A DNA stretch of 64,000 nucleotides from Aliikangiella marina (GTDB taxonomy: Bacteria; Pseudomonadota; Gammaproteobacteria; Enterobacterales; Kangiellaceae), in contig NZ_VIKR01000001.1 of the NCBI RefSeq assembly GCF_007004765.1, positions 682,001 to 746,000 of the forward strand. Reading direction: 5' to 3'. The position numbers and the translations under genes are program-made. This document shows positions 25,443 through 34,683 of this stretch, piece by piece (the stretch's first letter is position 1; every line of letters starts with the position of its first letter). The notes under the pieces were generated by a model. That model ran no database searches. It saw only the letters and a program-made list of their open reading frames with translations, and was not told where the DNA came from.

Positions 25443-26711
25443 ATGTCACAGTCCCAAGTAGCCCAAAGAATACGTGCCGAAATCTTTAGTTGGACCAGCT
25501 TGGCATTTGTTATGGCCTTGTTGGAAGGCGGCGTCATCGGAGTCGTCATTAAAAATGGGTTCGCTGGACAAGTCGACGATTGGCTGTTGAACTTGTGTGT
25601 TGCGATTGCAACCGGCGCGCCATTTTATTCAAACTTAATCAGTTTTATCTGGGTTAAGTTGAGTGCCGGTAAAAGTAAAGCTCAAATTGTCTCTAATTTG
25701 TCAATAGTGTGCTGTTTCTGCGGCCTGGGTATCAGCTTTGTTTCTTTCACTAGTAGTGGTTTAGTTGTTCTCGTATTGTTGTTAGTCGTCGCGCGAGTTT
25801 GCTGGTCCGGAATTATGACTATTCGCTCTAATATTTGGCGAGTAAACTACCCGAGATATATTCGCGGTAAAGTTACTGCCAAATTGGCGACCATGGCTTC
25901 CTTATTGATGTCGGTCGCTGCATTTGCTGCTGGTTGGACTTTAGACTGGCGATTTGAGGCGTTTCAGTGGTTATATATCAGCTTCGCGCTATTTTCTTTA
26001 TTTGGTGCATATCGTTACCGGTTTCTCTCAGTACGCCATTATCATAAACATTTAGAGCAAGAGCGGGACTCGACTCAAAAAGCATCTTTTTCACGGATAT
26101 TTAGAGTGCTTCAGGATAATCGGGCGTTTGCCAAGTACATGTTGTCAATGTTTATCTTAGGCAGTGGTAATTTAATGTTTATGGCGCCGCTAATCGTGTA
26201 TTTAAATGAGTACACTGGACTAAATAAAAGCGAACAAATTCTAATCACAACGGCGATACCGCTGGCTCTAGTTCCCTTTGCTGTTGGTTGGTGGGCGCGC
26301 CTGTTGGATGGAAATCATATTTTTCATTTCCGAAGTATCCATAGTTGGGGGTTTGCAACCGCGATTTTTACTTTTGTACTCGCCCAAATCACTGTTACCG
26401 AATGGCTATTTTTTGTCGGCGCATTTATTTATGGTGTTGCGATATCTGGAGGTGTAATTGGTTGGAATCTTGGTCATAATGATTTTGTGAGTAATGCGAG
26501 TCCTATGGACTATATGGCGGTCCATGTCACATTAACCGGGTTAAGAGGCTTATTTGCGCCTTTGCTAGGTATTGGCTTCTATCAATGGCTAGAGACGATT
26601 CAGCCAGGTAATGGGCGCTACGCTTTGTTACTACCATTTAGTATTACGACAATTGGCGGTATCCTATTTGTTTACTTTAATCGCCAACGGCTTTCTGGCC
26701 AGCTAGAATAG
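25443..26711 (+). CDS. Major facilitator superfamily transporter
   Basis: A 422-residue inner-membrane protein with about 12 hydrophobic helices. The first begins at residue 15 (SLAFVMALLEGGVIGVV). A cytoplasmic central loop (RFLSVRHYHKHLEQERDST) divides the two halves. The cytoplasmic loop region VARVCWSGIMTIRSNIWRVNYP near residue 120 resembles those of MFS carriers. I cannot assign a substrate or subfamily. The next gene, an M61 peptidase, starts 31 bp after the stop, so they are probably cotranscribed. Confidence 0.8.
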   Translation: MSQSQVAQRIRAEIFSWTSLAFVMALLEGGVIGVVIKNGFAGQVDDWLLNLCVAIATGAPFYSNLISFIWVKLSAGKSKAQIVSNLSIVCCFCGLGISFVSFTSSGLVVLVLLLVVARVCWSGIMTIRSNIWRVNYPRYIRGKVTAKLATMASLLMSVAAFAAGWTLDWRFEAFQWLYISFALFSLFGAYRYRFLSVRHYHKHLEQERDSTQKASFSRIFRVLQDNRAFAKYMLSMFILGSGNLMFMAPLIVYLNEYTGLNKSEQILITTAIPLALVPFAVGWWARLLDGNHIFHFRSIHSWGFATAIFTFVLAQITVTEWLFFVGAFIYGVAISGGVIGWNLGHNDFVSNASPMDYMAVHVTLTGLRGLFAPLLGIGFYQWLETIQPGNGRYALLLPFSITTIGGILFVYFNRQRLSGQLE

Positions 26712-26742
26712 TAGAAGAGACTATATTCAATAAGTGAGATTT

Positions 26743-28557
26743 ATGATTCATTATACCTTAGGCTTTGACAGAGCAAATGCACATATTTTTAACGTAAAAC
26801 TAAATTTAAACTTTGCGTTACAAAGTGGACAAAACTTTTATTTACCTAACTGGATTCCCGGCAGTTATATGATAAGAGATTTTGCAAAGAATATTGTTAG
26901 CCTGGAGGCGAACTCAAAAGGAAGTACTGTAAAAATTGAAAAAGTTGATAAGTCAACTTGGCGCTTAGCACAAGACGTTGACTGTTTAGAACTAAATTAT
27001 GAAGTCTATGCGTGGGATCTTTCGGTTCGCTCAGCTCATTTAGATAATCAACATGGTTTTTTTAATGGCACCAGTTTGTTTTTAGGGATTAAGGGATACG
27101 AATCAGAGCCGCACGCAGTTATTCTTAAAGCGAGTGAACTTGCTCGCTCACAACATTGGACCGTTGCGACTGCAATGACAGCAAAAGATATCGATGAAAG
27201 TGGCTGGGGTAAATACTCTAGCGAAAGCTATGACGAATTAATCGATCATCCTTTTGAGTTTGGAAAATTACAAAAAGTCACTTTTGAGGCTGCTGGTGTG
27301 CCACATGAGATGTATTTTACCGAAGCGCCTGAGTTTGTTGACTGGGAAAGGATTGCCAAAGATGTAAAGCAAATTTGTGAAACCGAGATCGCCTTTTTTG
27401 GTGATGATAAACCGCCATTTGAGCGTTATGTCTTTATGACTTTTGTTCAGAAAAAAGGCTTCGGAGGGCTAGAGCATCTTGCTTCGACTGCTTTGCATTG
27501 TAGCTTTGATGACCTTCCTTTAGTCGGCGACAATCCCAATATTATTGATGAAAATTATCGGACTTTCTTGTCCCTGTGTTGTCATGAATATTTCCATAGC
27601 TGGAATGTAAAACGAATAAAGCCTGCACGATTCTTACCAATGGATACTTCGCAAGAGTCTCACACGGAATTACTTTGGTTTTTTGAAGGGATAACCTCTT
27701 ACTATGATGAGCTTCTGATGGCCCGCTCAGGAGTGATTTCGCCTGTCGAATACCTCGATATGTTAGCGAAGACCATCACTCGAGTATATCGAACAACAGG
27801 GCGGTTTAAGCAAACCGTTACTGAATCAAGTTTTGATGCTTGGACGAAGTTCTATAAGCAAGATGAAAATGCTATTAATGCAATTGTGAGTTACTACACT
27901 AAAGGTGCGCTTGTGGCGTTTTGTTTAGATGCGGAAATTCGTCAGCGAACCAATAATCAATCAAGTTTAGATGATTTGATGAGGCTCGTTTGGCAACGTC
28001 ACGGAAAAACACTGAAAGGGGTGGGTGAAAACCAAATTCAACAACTTGTTAAAGAGCTCGTCGGCGAGTCAATGAAAGAGTTCTTTGAAATTGCACTCTA
28101 CTCGACCCAAGAGCTTGATCTTAACAAAGTATTTCAACAGTTAGGCATAGAGTTTCAGATTATTCCACAGTACTTGCAAACAGAGAAAGGCGGATTTGTC
28201 CCACAACAAAAACAAAGAGCGGGTGTGTCGTTTTTAGATATTGTTCATAAAGATAACGCCTTGGGCGCATTCGTTTATGCGGTTTCTGAAGACGGTGTGG
28301 GGGCTTCAGCTGGGCTTTCTAATGGCGATGTGATTATTGCTATTGATGATATAAGGGTGACCTCGGGTGAACTCGATAAACGGATTGCTAGAATTCCTAT
28401 TGGTACGAAAATTAAAATAACTTACTTCCGTCGAGAACGATTGTTTGAAAGCCACTGCGTTTTGACTGAGGGCTTAAGTAATACCTGTTATTTGAGCTTA
28501 AAAACACCTGAGCCCACGGATGAATTTTTATTATGGGCAACGGGAAAAAGTCATTGA
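26743..28557 (+). CDS. M61-family (glycyl aminopeptidase-like) peptidase with PDZ domain
   Basis: A 604-residue zinc aminopeptidase of family M61. The N-terminal beta-sandwich begins YTLGFDRANAHIFNVKL and contains NWIPGSYMIRDFAKNI. The substrate-binding GGLEH precedes the zinc site HEYFHSWNVKRIKP, with H281, E282 and H285, and the third ligand in WFFEGITSYYDE. A PDZ domain follows near residues 500-570 (GVGASAGLSNGDVIIAIDDI). There is no signal peptide. The start is the ATG at 26743, with AAGTGAG 7 bases upstream. The open frame runs three codons further to a GTG inside that ribosome site. Confidence 0.92.
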   Translation: MIHYTLGFDRANAHIFNVKLNLNFALQSGQNFYLPNWIPGSYMIRDFAKNIVSLEANSKGSTVKIEKVDKSTWRLAQDVDCLELNYEVYAWDLSVRSAHLDNQHGFFNGTSLFLGIKGYESEPHAVILKASELARSQHWTVATAMTAKDIDESGWGKYSSESYDELIDHPFEFGKLQKVTFEAAGVPHEMYFTEAPEFVDWERIAKDVKQICETEIAFFGDDKPPFERYVFMTFVQKKGFGGLEHLASTALHCSFDDLPLVGDNPNIIDENYRTFLSLCCHEYFHSWNVKRIKPARFLPMDTSQESHTELLWFFEGITSYYDELLMARSGVISPVEYLDMLAKTITRVYRTTGRFKQTVTESSFDAWTKFYKQDENAINAIVSYYTKGALVAFCLDAEIRQRTNNQSSLDDLMRLVWQRHGKTLKGVGENQIQQLVKELVGESMKEFFEIALYSTQELDLNKVFQQLGIEFQIIPQYLQTEKGGFVPQQKQRAGVSFLDIVHKDNALGAFVYAVSEDGVGASAGLSNGDVIIAIDDIRVTSGELDKRIARIPIGTKIKITYFRRERLFESHCVLTEGLSNTCYLSLKTPEPTDEFLLWATGKSH

Positions 28558-28653
28558 TTACTGCATCAATTTAAAAGCTCAGAAAATAAAGGTAAAAGTG
28601 ACCAGAATAAATCCAAGCGAACAACATTAAGAGAAGAACACTAAGAGAAAAAT

Positions 28654-29463
28654 ATGAAAGTTATTAGTTTTAATATTAATAGTTTAAGAGCTCGGCCTCA
28701 TCAGATTGAAGCACTAGTTAAAAAACATTCACCCGATGTCATTGCCCTTCAGGAAACCAAAGTTGATGACCCTGATTTTCCACATGAAATTGTCGAGTCG
28801 ATCGGCTATCACGCAGTTTACCATGGACAAAAAGGACACTATGGGGTGGCTACTTTATCTAAAGAGCCTGTAGAGTCTTTCGAAAAAGGCTTTCCAGGCG
28901 ATTTAGGCGATGCTCAAAGACGAGCAATTATTACCGAGCATAAAACCAAACAAGGTAGTCTATTTGTGTTTAATGGTTACTTTCCTCAAGGTGAAAATCG
29001 CGAGCATCCCACTAAGTTTCCAGCGAAGGAAAAGTTTTATCAAGATTTAAATAATTATTTAACGGACGAAAAGTTGAAACAGAACTGGGTGATTGTTGGC
29101 GATATGAATATTTCTTTTAAAGATCAAGATATCGGTATTGGCGACAAGAATGCCAAACGTTGGTTGCAAACCGGTAAATGTAGTTTTTTACCGGAGGAGC
29201 GAGAGTGGTTACAACGAATTGTCGATAAAGGCTTGAGTGATACTTTCAGAAAACATTACCCTGAGGTTGATAATAGATTTAGTTGGTTTGATTATCGAAG
29301 CAGAGGATTTAACGACGAACCGAAACGAGGGCTGAGAATCGATCTTATCCTAGCAACGCCTCAATTGTATCAAGCGTGTTCTGATGCTGGAATTGATTAC
29401 GATATTCGAGGAATGGAAAAACCAAGCGACCACGCTCCTATTTGGGCGACGTTTGATTTTTAG
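28654..29463 (+). CDS. xthA: Exodeoxyribonuclease III
   Basis: This AP endonuclease and 3'-5' exonuclease repairs abasic and damaged 3' ends. The 269-residue protein has all EEP-family motifs: FNINSLRAR at the start, the metal-binding [21 protein letters not shown], the catalytic VGDMNIS (Asp/Asn pair), RIDLILAT and the terminal SDHAPIW with the active-site histidine. Length matches E. coli XthA. AGAG lies upstream of the ATG. The aminotransferase gene follows with 27 bp between. Confidence 0.95.
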   Translation: MKVISFNINSLRARPHQIEALVKKHSPDVIALQETKVDDPDFPHEIVESIGYHAVYHGQKGHYGVATLSKEPVESFEKGFPGDLGDAQRRAIITEHKTKQGSLFVFNGYFPQGENREHPTKFPAKEKFYQDLNNYLTDEKLKQNWVIVGDMNISFKDQDIGIGDKNAKRWLQTGKCSFLPEEREWLQRIVDKGLSDTFRKHYPEVDNRFSWFDYRSRGFNDEPKRGLRIDLILATPQLYQACSDAGIDYDIRGMEKPSDHAPIWATFDF

Positions 29464-29490
29464 ACTTTAGATTTAAGCTTGAGGTTTACA

Positions 29491-30645
29491 ATGGCGAACA
29501 ATATTGAATCGAAGTTACCGGCCACGGGAGTAAGTATTTTTACTGAGATGTCGCAGCTCGCTAATCAGTATAATGCGATAAATTTATCGCAGGGATTTCC
29601 TGAGTTCGACACGCCTGGTCCTCTAAAAGATTACCTTAAGTCTTATGTTCAACAAGGACTCAATCAATATGCGCCTTCAATTGGAATGCCGCAATTATTG
29701 GAGCAGATTCGATCGCTCATTGAATATCACTACGCTGCTCAGGTATCGACTAGCTCGATTACCGTCACCTCAGGCGCAACTGAAGCGTTGTGGGTTGCCA
29801 TTCAAACTCTTGTTAGAGCGGGCGACGAAGTGATTGTTTTTGATCCGGCCTATGATTCGTATGAACCTGCAATTAACCTGGCCGGAGGAAGTTGTATTCA
29901 TATTCCTTTAACAAAAAAAGATTATTCCATTGATTGGCAAGTTGTTGAAAGTCGAATAACTCAACATACCCGCGCAATTATTATCAATAGTCCGCACAAT
30001 CCAACGGGTACTCTTTTATCAACGGACGATTTGCAGCAACTCACTCGCTTGGCGAACAAATATGACTTTTATGTGATAAGTGATGAGGTTTATGAGTTTA
30101 TTACCTTTGACCAGCACCAACATGAAAGCGTTTTAAAGTACCCTGATTTATTTAAGCGGTCATTTGTCGTTTCGAGTTTTGGTAAGACTTTTCATGCAAC
30201 CGGTTGGAAACTAGGCTACTGTGTTGCTCCGGAAGCTTTGTCCGATGAATTTAGAAAGATTCATCAATATGTTACGTTTTCGAGCTTTACGCCGGCGCAA
30301 CTCGCCGTTGCATCAATGTTAGAAAATGAGCCTCAACATGTTTTGGGATTAAAATCTTTTTATCAGCAAAAAAGGGATTTGTTAGTAGAGAGTTTACAGG
30401 GGAGTCGATTCCAAATTCTCCCATGTCTAGGGACTTATTTTTTGCTCGTTGATTATAGTGAGCTCTCTGAACTCTCTGATAAAGACTTTTGCTACTGGTT
30501 AACTAAAACGGTTAAGGTCGCTGCAATTCCCTTAAGTCCTTTTTGTGAAAATCAATCTGGTTCGAAAATAATTCGACTTTGTTTTGCAAAAAATAACGAT
30601 ACCATTAAAGAGGCTGCACATCGATTATGCCAACTATCCAAGTAA
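29491..30645 (+). CDS. ybdL: PLP-dependent methionine/glutamine aminotransferase (YbdL-like)
   Basis: A 384-residue class I aminotransferase close to YbdL, which transaminates methionine and aromatic amino acids and in related enzymes uses glutamine. Motifs are INLSQGFPEFDTP, TSGATEALW, INSPHNPTG, ISDEVYEF and the PLP lysine K232 in SSFGKTFHATGWKLGY; the final IRLCFAK carries the substrate-carboxylate arginine. The ATG at 29491 has GAGG six bases upstream. A TTG four codons earlier is inside that ribosome site and is rejected. The last 19 bp overlap the omega-amidase gene, which supports a joint role in transamination and removal of 2-oxoglutaramate. Confidence 0.9.
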   Translation: MANNIESKLPATGVSIFTEMSQLANQYNAINLSQGFPEFDTPGPLKDYLKSYVQQGLNQYAPSIGMPQLLEQIRSLIEYHYAAQVSTSSITVTSGATEALWVAIQTLVRAGDEVIVFDPAYDSYEPAINLAGGSCIHIPLTKKDYSIDWQVVESRITQHTRAIIINSPHNPTGTLLSTDDLQQLTRLANKYDFYVISDEVYEFITFDQHQHESVLKYPDLFKRSFVVSSFGKTFHATGWKLGYCVAPEALSDEFRKIHQYVTFSSFTPAQLAVASMLENEPQHVLGLKSFYQQKRDLLVESLQGSRFQILPCLGTYFLLVDYSELSELSDKDFCYWLTKTVKVAAIPLSPFCENQSGSKIIRLCFAKNNDTIKEAAHRLCQLSK

Positions 30646-31406
30646 CTGCCGTCCAATCGAACATTGTATGGCTAGACAAACACAGTAATTTAGCTAACCT
30701 CGAATCATTAGTTGGAAGTATCAATAAAACCGATCTCATCGTTTTTCCTGAGACATTTGCAACTGGCTTTGCTGTCACTGAACCAGAATGTATCGAGCCC
30801 AAAGTCGGCGGTGATGTAGTTGATTGGATGACCCGATTGGCGAGCCTTAAAGGGTGTGCGATTTGCGGAAGTGTCTTAGTTGAGGATGGCGATAAAAAGG
30901 TTAATCGATTTTATTGGGTAACTGCCGATGGCAATGTTGAGTTTTATGACAAACGCCATCTATTTCGAATGGCTGGTGAAGATACTTATATTAATCCAGG
31001 TCAACAAAGGAAAATTGTAGAATTAAAAGGATTTCGTATCATGTTAAATACCTGTTATGACCTACGTTTTCCTGTTTGGAGTAGAAATCAGCAAGACTAT
31101 GACCTGTTGATTAATGTCGCTAATTGGCCCGTGCCAAGAAGAAACGCATGGGACACGTTATTAAAAGCGAGAGCGATTGAAAATCAGTCGTTTGTTGTAG
31201 GTGTCAATCGAATTGGTGAAGATGGTAAAGGTGTAAATCACTCAGGCGGTACCGCTATAATTGATTTTTTAGGGAGCGAAATTGTCGTTGCAGAAGATAA
31301 CGAATCGGCAGTTATTCAAGCCGAACTTGATTTAAACGCGCTCAACGATTTTAGGCTTAAGTTTCCATTTCAAGCAGATGCTGATAAATTCCAATTACTC
31401 GATTGA
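30627..31406 (+). CDS. yafV: Omega-amidase (YafV-like, nitrilase family)
   Basis: A 259-residue carbon-nitrogen hydrolase. The catalytic triad is E42 (VFPETFATGF), K109 (YDKRHLF) and C143 (NTCYDLRFP). The DKRHLF and CYDLRFPVWSR segments match YafV/Nit2-type omega-amidases, which hydrolyse 2-oxoglutaramate and 2-oxosuccinamate to the 2-oxoacid and ammonia. The ATG lies within the end of the aminotransferase gene (19-bp overlap). The aminotransferase would make 2-oxoglutaramate when glutamine is donor, and this enzyme would make the reaction irreversible (established for the family, inferred here). Confidence 0.9.
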   Translation: MPTIQVTAVQSNIVWLDKHSNLANLESLVGSINKTDLIVFPETFATGFAVTEPECIEPKVGGDVVDWMTRLASLKGCAICGSVLVEDGDKKVNRFYWVTADGNVEFYDKRHLFRMAGEDTYINPGQQRKIVELKGFRIMLNTCYDLRFPVWSRNQQDYDLLINVANWPVPRRNAWDTLLKARAIENQSFVVGVNRIGEDGKGVNHSGGTAIIDFLGSEIVVAEDNESAVIQAELDLNALNDFRLKFPFQADADKFQLLD

Positions 31407-31450
31407 TTTTAAAGTCAGTACAAAATATTAAAGCGACGAAGAGGATTTAC

Positions 31451-32488
31451 ATGCAACTCGTAAAATTTATTAGCTTATCGCTAGTCATTTTTATTGGCGG
31501 TGCCAGAGCTGAAGTCATAGGAAATCTTCCAGAGCCAATCACTAACAATGCGGTCGCCGCAGCAATGACTAAAAATGGTTGGCAGTTATACTCGTTTAAT
31601 GGGCTAAAGCGAGGCAAAGATTGGCGAGCAGTTTCCAATTCGGTTTATCGTTTTGATTTAAAAAGTCAACAAAGTTATCCCATCAAGACCGTACCTTATC
31701 AGACAGGCCGCTTAGCAAGTATTGCGGTAACGGTAAAAAATAAGATATATCTTTTTGGCGGTTATACAGTAGCTGAGAATCATGAAGAAAAATCCATTCC
31801 GTCCGTTCATCGATTTGACCCACAAACCAATGAGTTTCAAAAAATAACCGAGATGAGTATTCCAGTGGATGACACGGTAGCTCTGGTGTACCAGGATCGG
31901 TTTATTTATTTGGTTTCAGGCTGGCATGACGTCGGGAATGTCACCGATGTTCAGGTATTTGATACTAAAAGTGGTCGATGGTTTTTTGCGACACCTTATC
32001 CAGGAAAATCTGTATTCGGGCATGCTGGTGGTATAGTTGGAAATCAAATGGTTATCGCTGATGGTGTTTTTGTGTCCGGCGTTCGTGATCTAAAGCGCCA
32101 ATTTGCGATGTCTGATGAATCTTACATCGGCATAATTAATCCAAACGATTTCACCCAAATAAACTGGCAAAAACTGCCTTCTCACCCTGGACCGGCAAGA
32201 TATCGTATGGCAGCCGTAGGAGATCCAACTAACGAGCAAGTGATATTTGTCGGTGGTTCTGTTAATCCTTATAATTTTAATGGGATAGGATATAATGGGG
32301 AGGCTAGCGGTCCATCGAAGCACGCTTTTGCTTTTGACCTAAAAACTAAGCAATGGCAACAGAAACCTGATAGCCCAATTGCTACAATGGACCATCGCGG
32401 ACTACTAATGCTTGATGGAGCGTTTTTTATACTTGGCGGAATGTTAGACAATCAAAAAGTGACTGACAATATTCTAAAAGTCTTTTAA
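31451..32488 (+). CDS. Exported kelch-repeat beta-propeller protein
   Basis: A 345-residue secreted protein with a signal peptide (FISLSLVIFIGGARA). It has at least five kelch-type blades: KIYLFGGYTVAE, RFIYLVSGWHD, MVIADGVFV, VIFVGGSVNPYN and AFFILGGMLDN, each with the hydrophobic-GG pattern, separated by Tyr/Phe-Asp-x-K/Q-T/S strands such as VFDTKSGRW. Partners or enzymatic activity are unknown; a galactose-oxidase-like copper site is not evident. The ATG at 31451 has GAAGAGGA upstream. The open frame extends 16 codons further and overlaps yafV, but this would bury the signal peptide. Confidence 0.8.
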   Translation: MQLVKFISLSLVIFIGGARAEVIGNLPEPITNNAVAAAMTKNGWQLYSFNGLKRGKDWRAVSNSVYRFDLKSQQSYPIKTVPYQTGRLASIAVTVKNKIYLFGGYTVAENHEEKSIPSVHRFDPQTNEFQKITEMSIPVDDTVALVYQDRFIYLVSGWHDVGNVTDVQVFDTKSGRWFFATPYPGKSVFGHAGGIVGNQMVIADGVFVSGVRDLKRQFAMSDESYIGIINPNDFTQINWQKLPSHPGPARYRMAAVGDPTNEQVIFVGGSVNPYNFNGIGYNGEASGPSKHAFAFDLKTKQWQQKPDSPIATMDHRGLLMLDGAFFILGGMLDNQKVTDNILKVF

Positions 32489-32742
32489 TTCAGTATACGA
32501 AATCGACTTCGATGCTACTACGCGTCGACAAACTTAGATGCAAAAGTGCAAACGAAAAAGTAAGAACGAAAAAGCATTAACGGAAGTGCTTAATCAAAAA
32601 TCATCTTGTCTTTTTGGTTTAAGATGGTCAGTACAAGTCATAATTACAGATGACAAAGATAGCACGTAAACACAGCGTTTAAACATAACAAGCATGACTC
32701 GTCGATATGGCCACTCAAACAAAAAACGCTTTGGCGTAAATC

Positions 32743-33657
32743 ATGAACGTCGATAATAACTTATTTAAATATCTCGAAAAGCTTCTTAGTGATGAAGCGA
32801 AAAAAGCCGATAGCAATACCAAAAGTCGAACGTTTCAATTGAAAAATATTAGGGCGATAACTGGCGGAGATATTAACCAAGCTTTCGAGGTTTCCAGCGA
32901 TACGAAGCGCTATTTTGTAAAAGTCAATCTTGCCTCAATGCAGGCGATGTTTGATTGTGAGCAATATAGTTTAGAAACGATAAGCGCGTCTAAAACCATA
33001 AAGGTCCCTCAAGCATTACTTGTTGGCTGTTATCGTGATTGGAGCTTTTTAGTATTAGAAAAGTTATCTTTATCGCGGATGAAAAAACCAGCCGCTTTTG
33101 CCATAGACTTAGCGGCGTTTCACTCGACAACCTATGAGTCTTTTGGATGGCACCATAATAATTTTATTGGATTTACACCACAGTTAAACGAGTGGGACAA
33201 TAACTGGCCTGATTTTTTTATCAACTATCGACTCAATCCACAAGTCGACTTTTTAGAAAAAACAAATGATGTACGGGGGCTCAAACAGAATCTATCCATA
33301 ATCAGTAAGCATATTGACTATTTTTTTCAAGATTATAATCCTCAAGTTTCACTGGTACACGGGGATTTGTGGAGCGGAAACTATGGGTATCTTGAAGATG
33401 GTAGACCGGTTATTTATGATCCTGCAAGCTACTACGCGGACCACGAAGTTGACCTTGCCATGATGGAGTTGTTTGGCCACCCAGGTGAGCGTTTTTATGA
33501 AGTCTACAACCAATATTATCCGATTCACCCAGGGTATTCAGTTAGAAAAAAACTATACAATTTTTATCATATTTTAAATCACGCTAACCTGTTTGGCGGT
33601 AGTTATGTTTCTCAGGCTCAATCAATCTCAGCGGACTTAGCGCGGTTGATTAGTTAA
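32743..33657 (+). CDS. Fructosamine kinase family protein
   Basis: A 304-residue kinase-like protein of the fructosamine/ketosamine-3-kinase family, which phosphorylates sugar adducts on amines or proteins. Landmarks are the ATP-lysine strand RYFVKVN, FLVLEKL, the catalytic loop LVHGDLWSGNYG with H206 and D208, and the metal motif YDPASYYADHEVDLAMMELFG, split here as YDPASYYADHE then VDLAMMELFG. FGWHHNNFIG is family-typical. It lies 254 bp from the kelch gene, so it is probably separate. Length matches bacterial members such as YniA. Confidence 0.9.
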   Translation: MNVDNNLFKYLEKLLSDEAKKADSNTKSRTFQLKNIRAITGGDINQAFEVSSDTKRYFVKVNLASMQAMFDCEQYSLETISASKTIKVPQALLVGCYRDWSFLVLEKLSLSRMKKPAAFAIDLAAFHSTTYESFGWHHNNFIGFTPQLNEWDNNWPDFFINYRLNPQVDFLEKTNDVRGLKQNLSIISKHIDYFFQDYNPQVSLVHGDLWSGNYGYLEDGRPVIYDPASYYADHEVDLAMMELFGHPGERFYEVYNQYYPIHPGYSVRKKLYNFYHILNHANLFGGSYVSQAQSISADLARLIS

Positions 33658-33765
33658 TTGACACAGTTTGACACGCTTTAATTTTGGATTAATTGAAGTA
33701 GTAACTTGAATTATTACAGTTCTTAAATCATTCTTAGGACAACCAAGTACTCACATCAGTAAATT

Positions 33766-34683
33766 ATGAATTCACAACTTTTAAAAGCGGTCGAACAATT
33801 AAACCAAATAATTTTAGGTAAAAACGAACAAATTAAGTTAGCTTTAGTTTGCTTGTTGGCAAAAGGGCACCTTTTAATCGAAGATTTACCTGGTATGGGG
33901 AAAACGACATTGGCCCATGCTTTAGCGAAAGTCTTAGGGCTTGATTTCCAAAGAATTCAGTTTACCAGTGATTTGTTGCCCGCAGACATTATTGGCTCGG
34001 CGATTTATCGGCGTAGTGATGAAACTTTTAAGTTTCATCAAGGACCCATCTTCACTCAAGTCATTCTTGCCGACGAAGTTAACCGAGCGACGCCAAAGTC
34101 GCAGAGTGCGTTACTGGAGGCGATGGAAGAATATCAAGTGACCTCGGAAGGCGTGAGTCGAAAGCTTCCGGAGCCGTTTTTCGTTATAGCCACCCAAAAT
34201 CCTTTCCATCAAATCGGGACCTATCCATTACCAGAGTCGCAACTGGATCGATTTTTGATCAGAATATCGCTCGGATACCCGGCTCAAGAGGTCGAGCGTT
34301 TGCTCCTATTAGGTCAAGAAACCAGAGTCCAAATCGACGAATTAGAACCGCTTCTTGATGCAACGCAACTATTAGAGTTTCAAGCCCAAGTCAATAATGT
34401 AACGACGTCGGACAAGTTATTGGATTATCTGCAGCTATTAATAGCTGCAACCAGAAATAGTACCCATTGGTCTCATGGTATTTCTCCTCGAGGAGGTTTA
34501 GCGCTTTTGAAAGCTGCCAAAGCATGGGCTTTTTTGGAGGGGCGAGACTTTGTTATTCCTGAAGACGTTCAGGCCGTCTGGCAGTCAGTAGCGGGTCATC
34601 GTTTAATGAGTCAGAAAACTTCAGCGGCAACGCAACTTACCCCCGTAGATGAAATTCTTTTAGAGACTGCGGTTCCTCGATAG
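33766..34683 (+). CDS. MoxR-family AAA+ ATPase
   Basis: A 305-residue AAA+ ATPase thought to act as a chaperone for its operon partners. The Walker A motif is LPGMGKTTLAHAL, Walker B is VILADEVNRATPKSQSALLEAM, and sensor 1 lies in PFFVIATQNP. LPESQLDRFLIRI and the C-terminal lid (SHGISPRGGLALLKAAKAWA, GRDFVIPEDVQ) are typical of the MRP subfamily. The stop TAG shares one base with the GTG start of the DUF58 gene, giving tight coupling in a moxR-DUF58-transglutaminase operon. I see no good ribosome site upstream. Confidence 0.93.
   Translation: MNSQLLKAVEQLNQIILGKNEQIKLALVCLLAKGHLLIEDLPGMGKTTLAHALAKVLGLDFQRIQFTSDLLPADIIGSAIYRRSDETFKFHQGPIFTQVILADEVNRATPKSQSALLEAMEEYQVTSEGVSRKLPEPFFVIATQNPFHQIGTYPLPESQLDRFLIRISLGYPAQEVERLLLLGQETRVQIDELEPLLDATQLLEFQAQVNNVTTSDKLLDYLQLLIAATRNSTHWSHGISPRGGLALLKAAKAWAFLEGRDFVIPEDVQAVWQSVAGHRLMSQKTSAATQLTPVDEILLETAVPR

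Noticed and set aside
33658-33700. Promoter with TTGACA elements upstream of moxR
   Set aside because: Two TTGACA sequences (33658 and 33668) are present, but no acceptable -10 lies 16-18 bp from either, so it is not listed as a feature.
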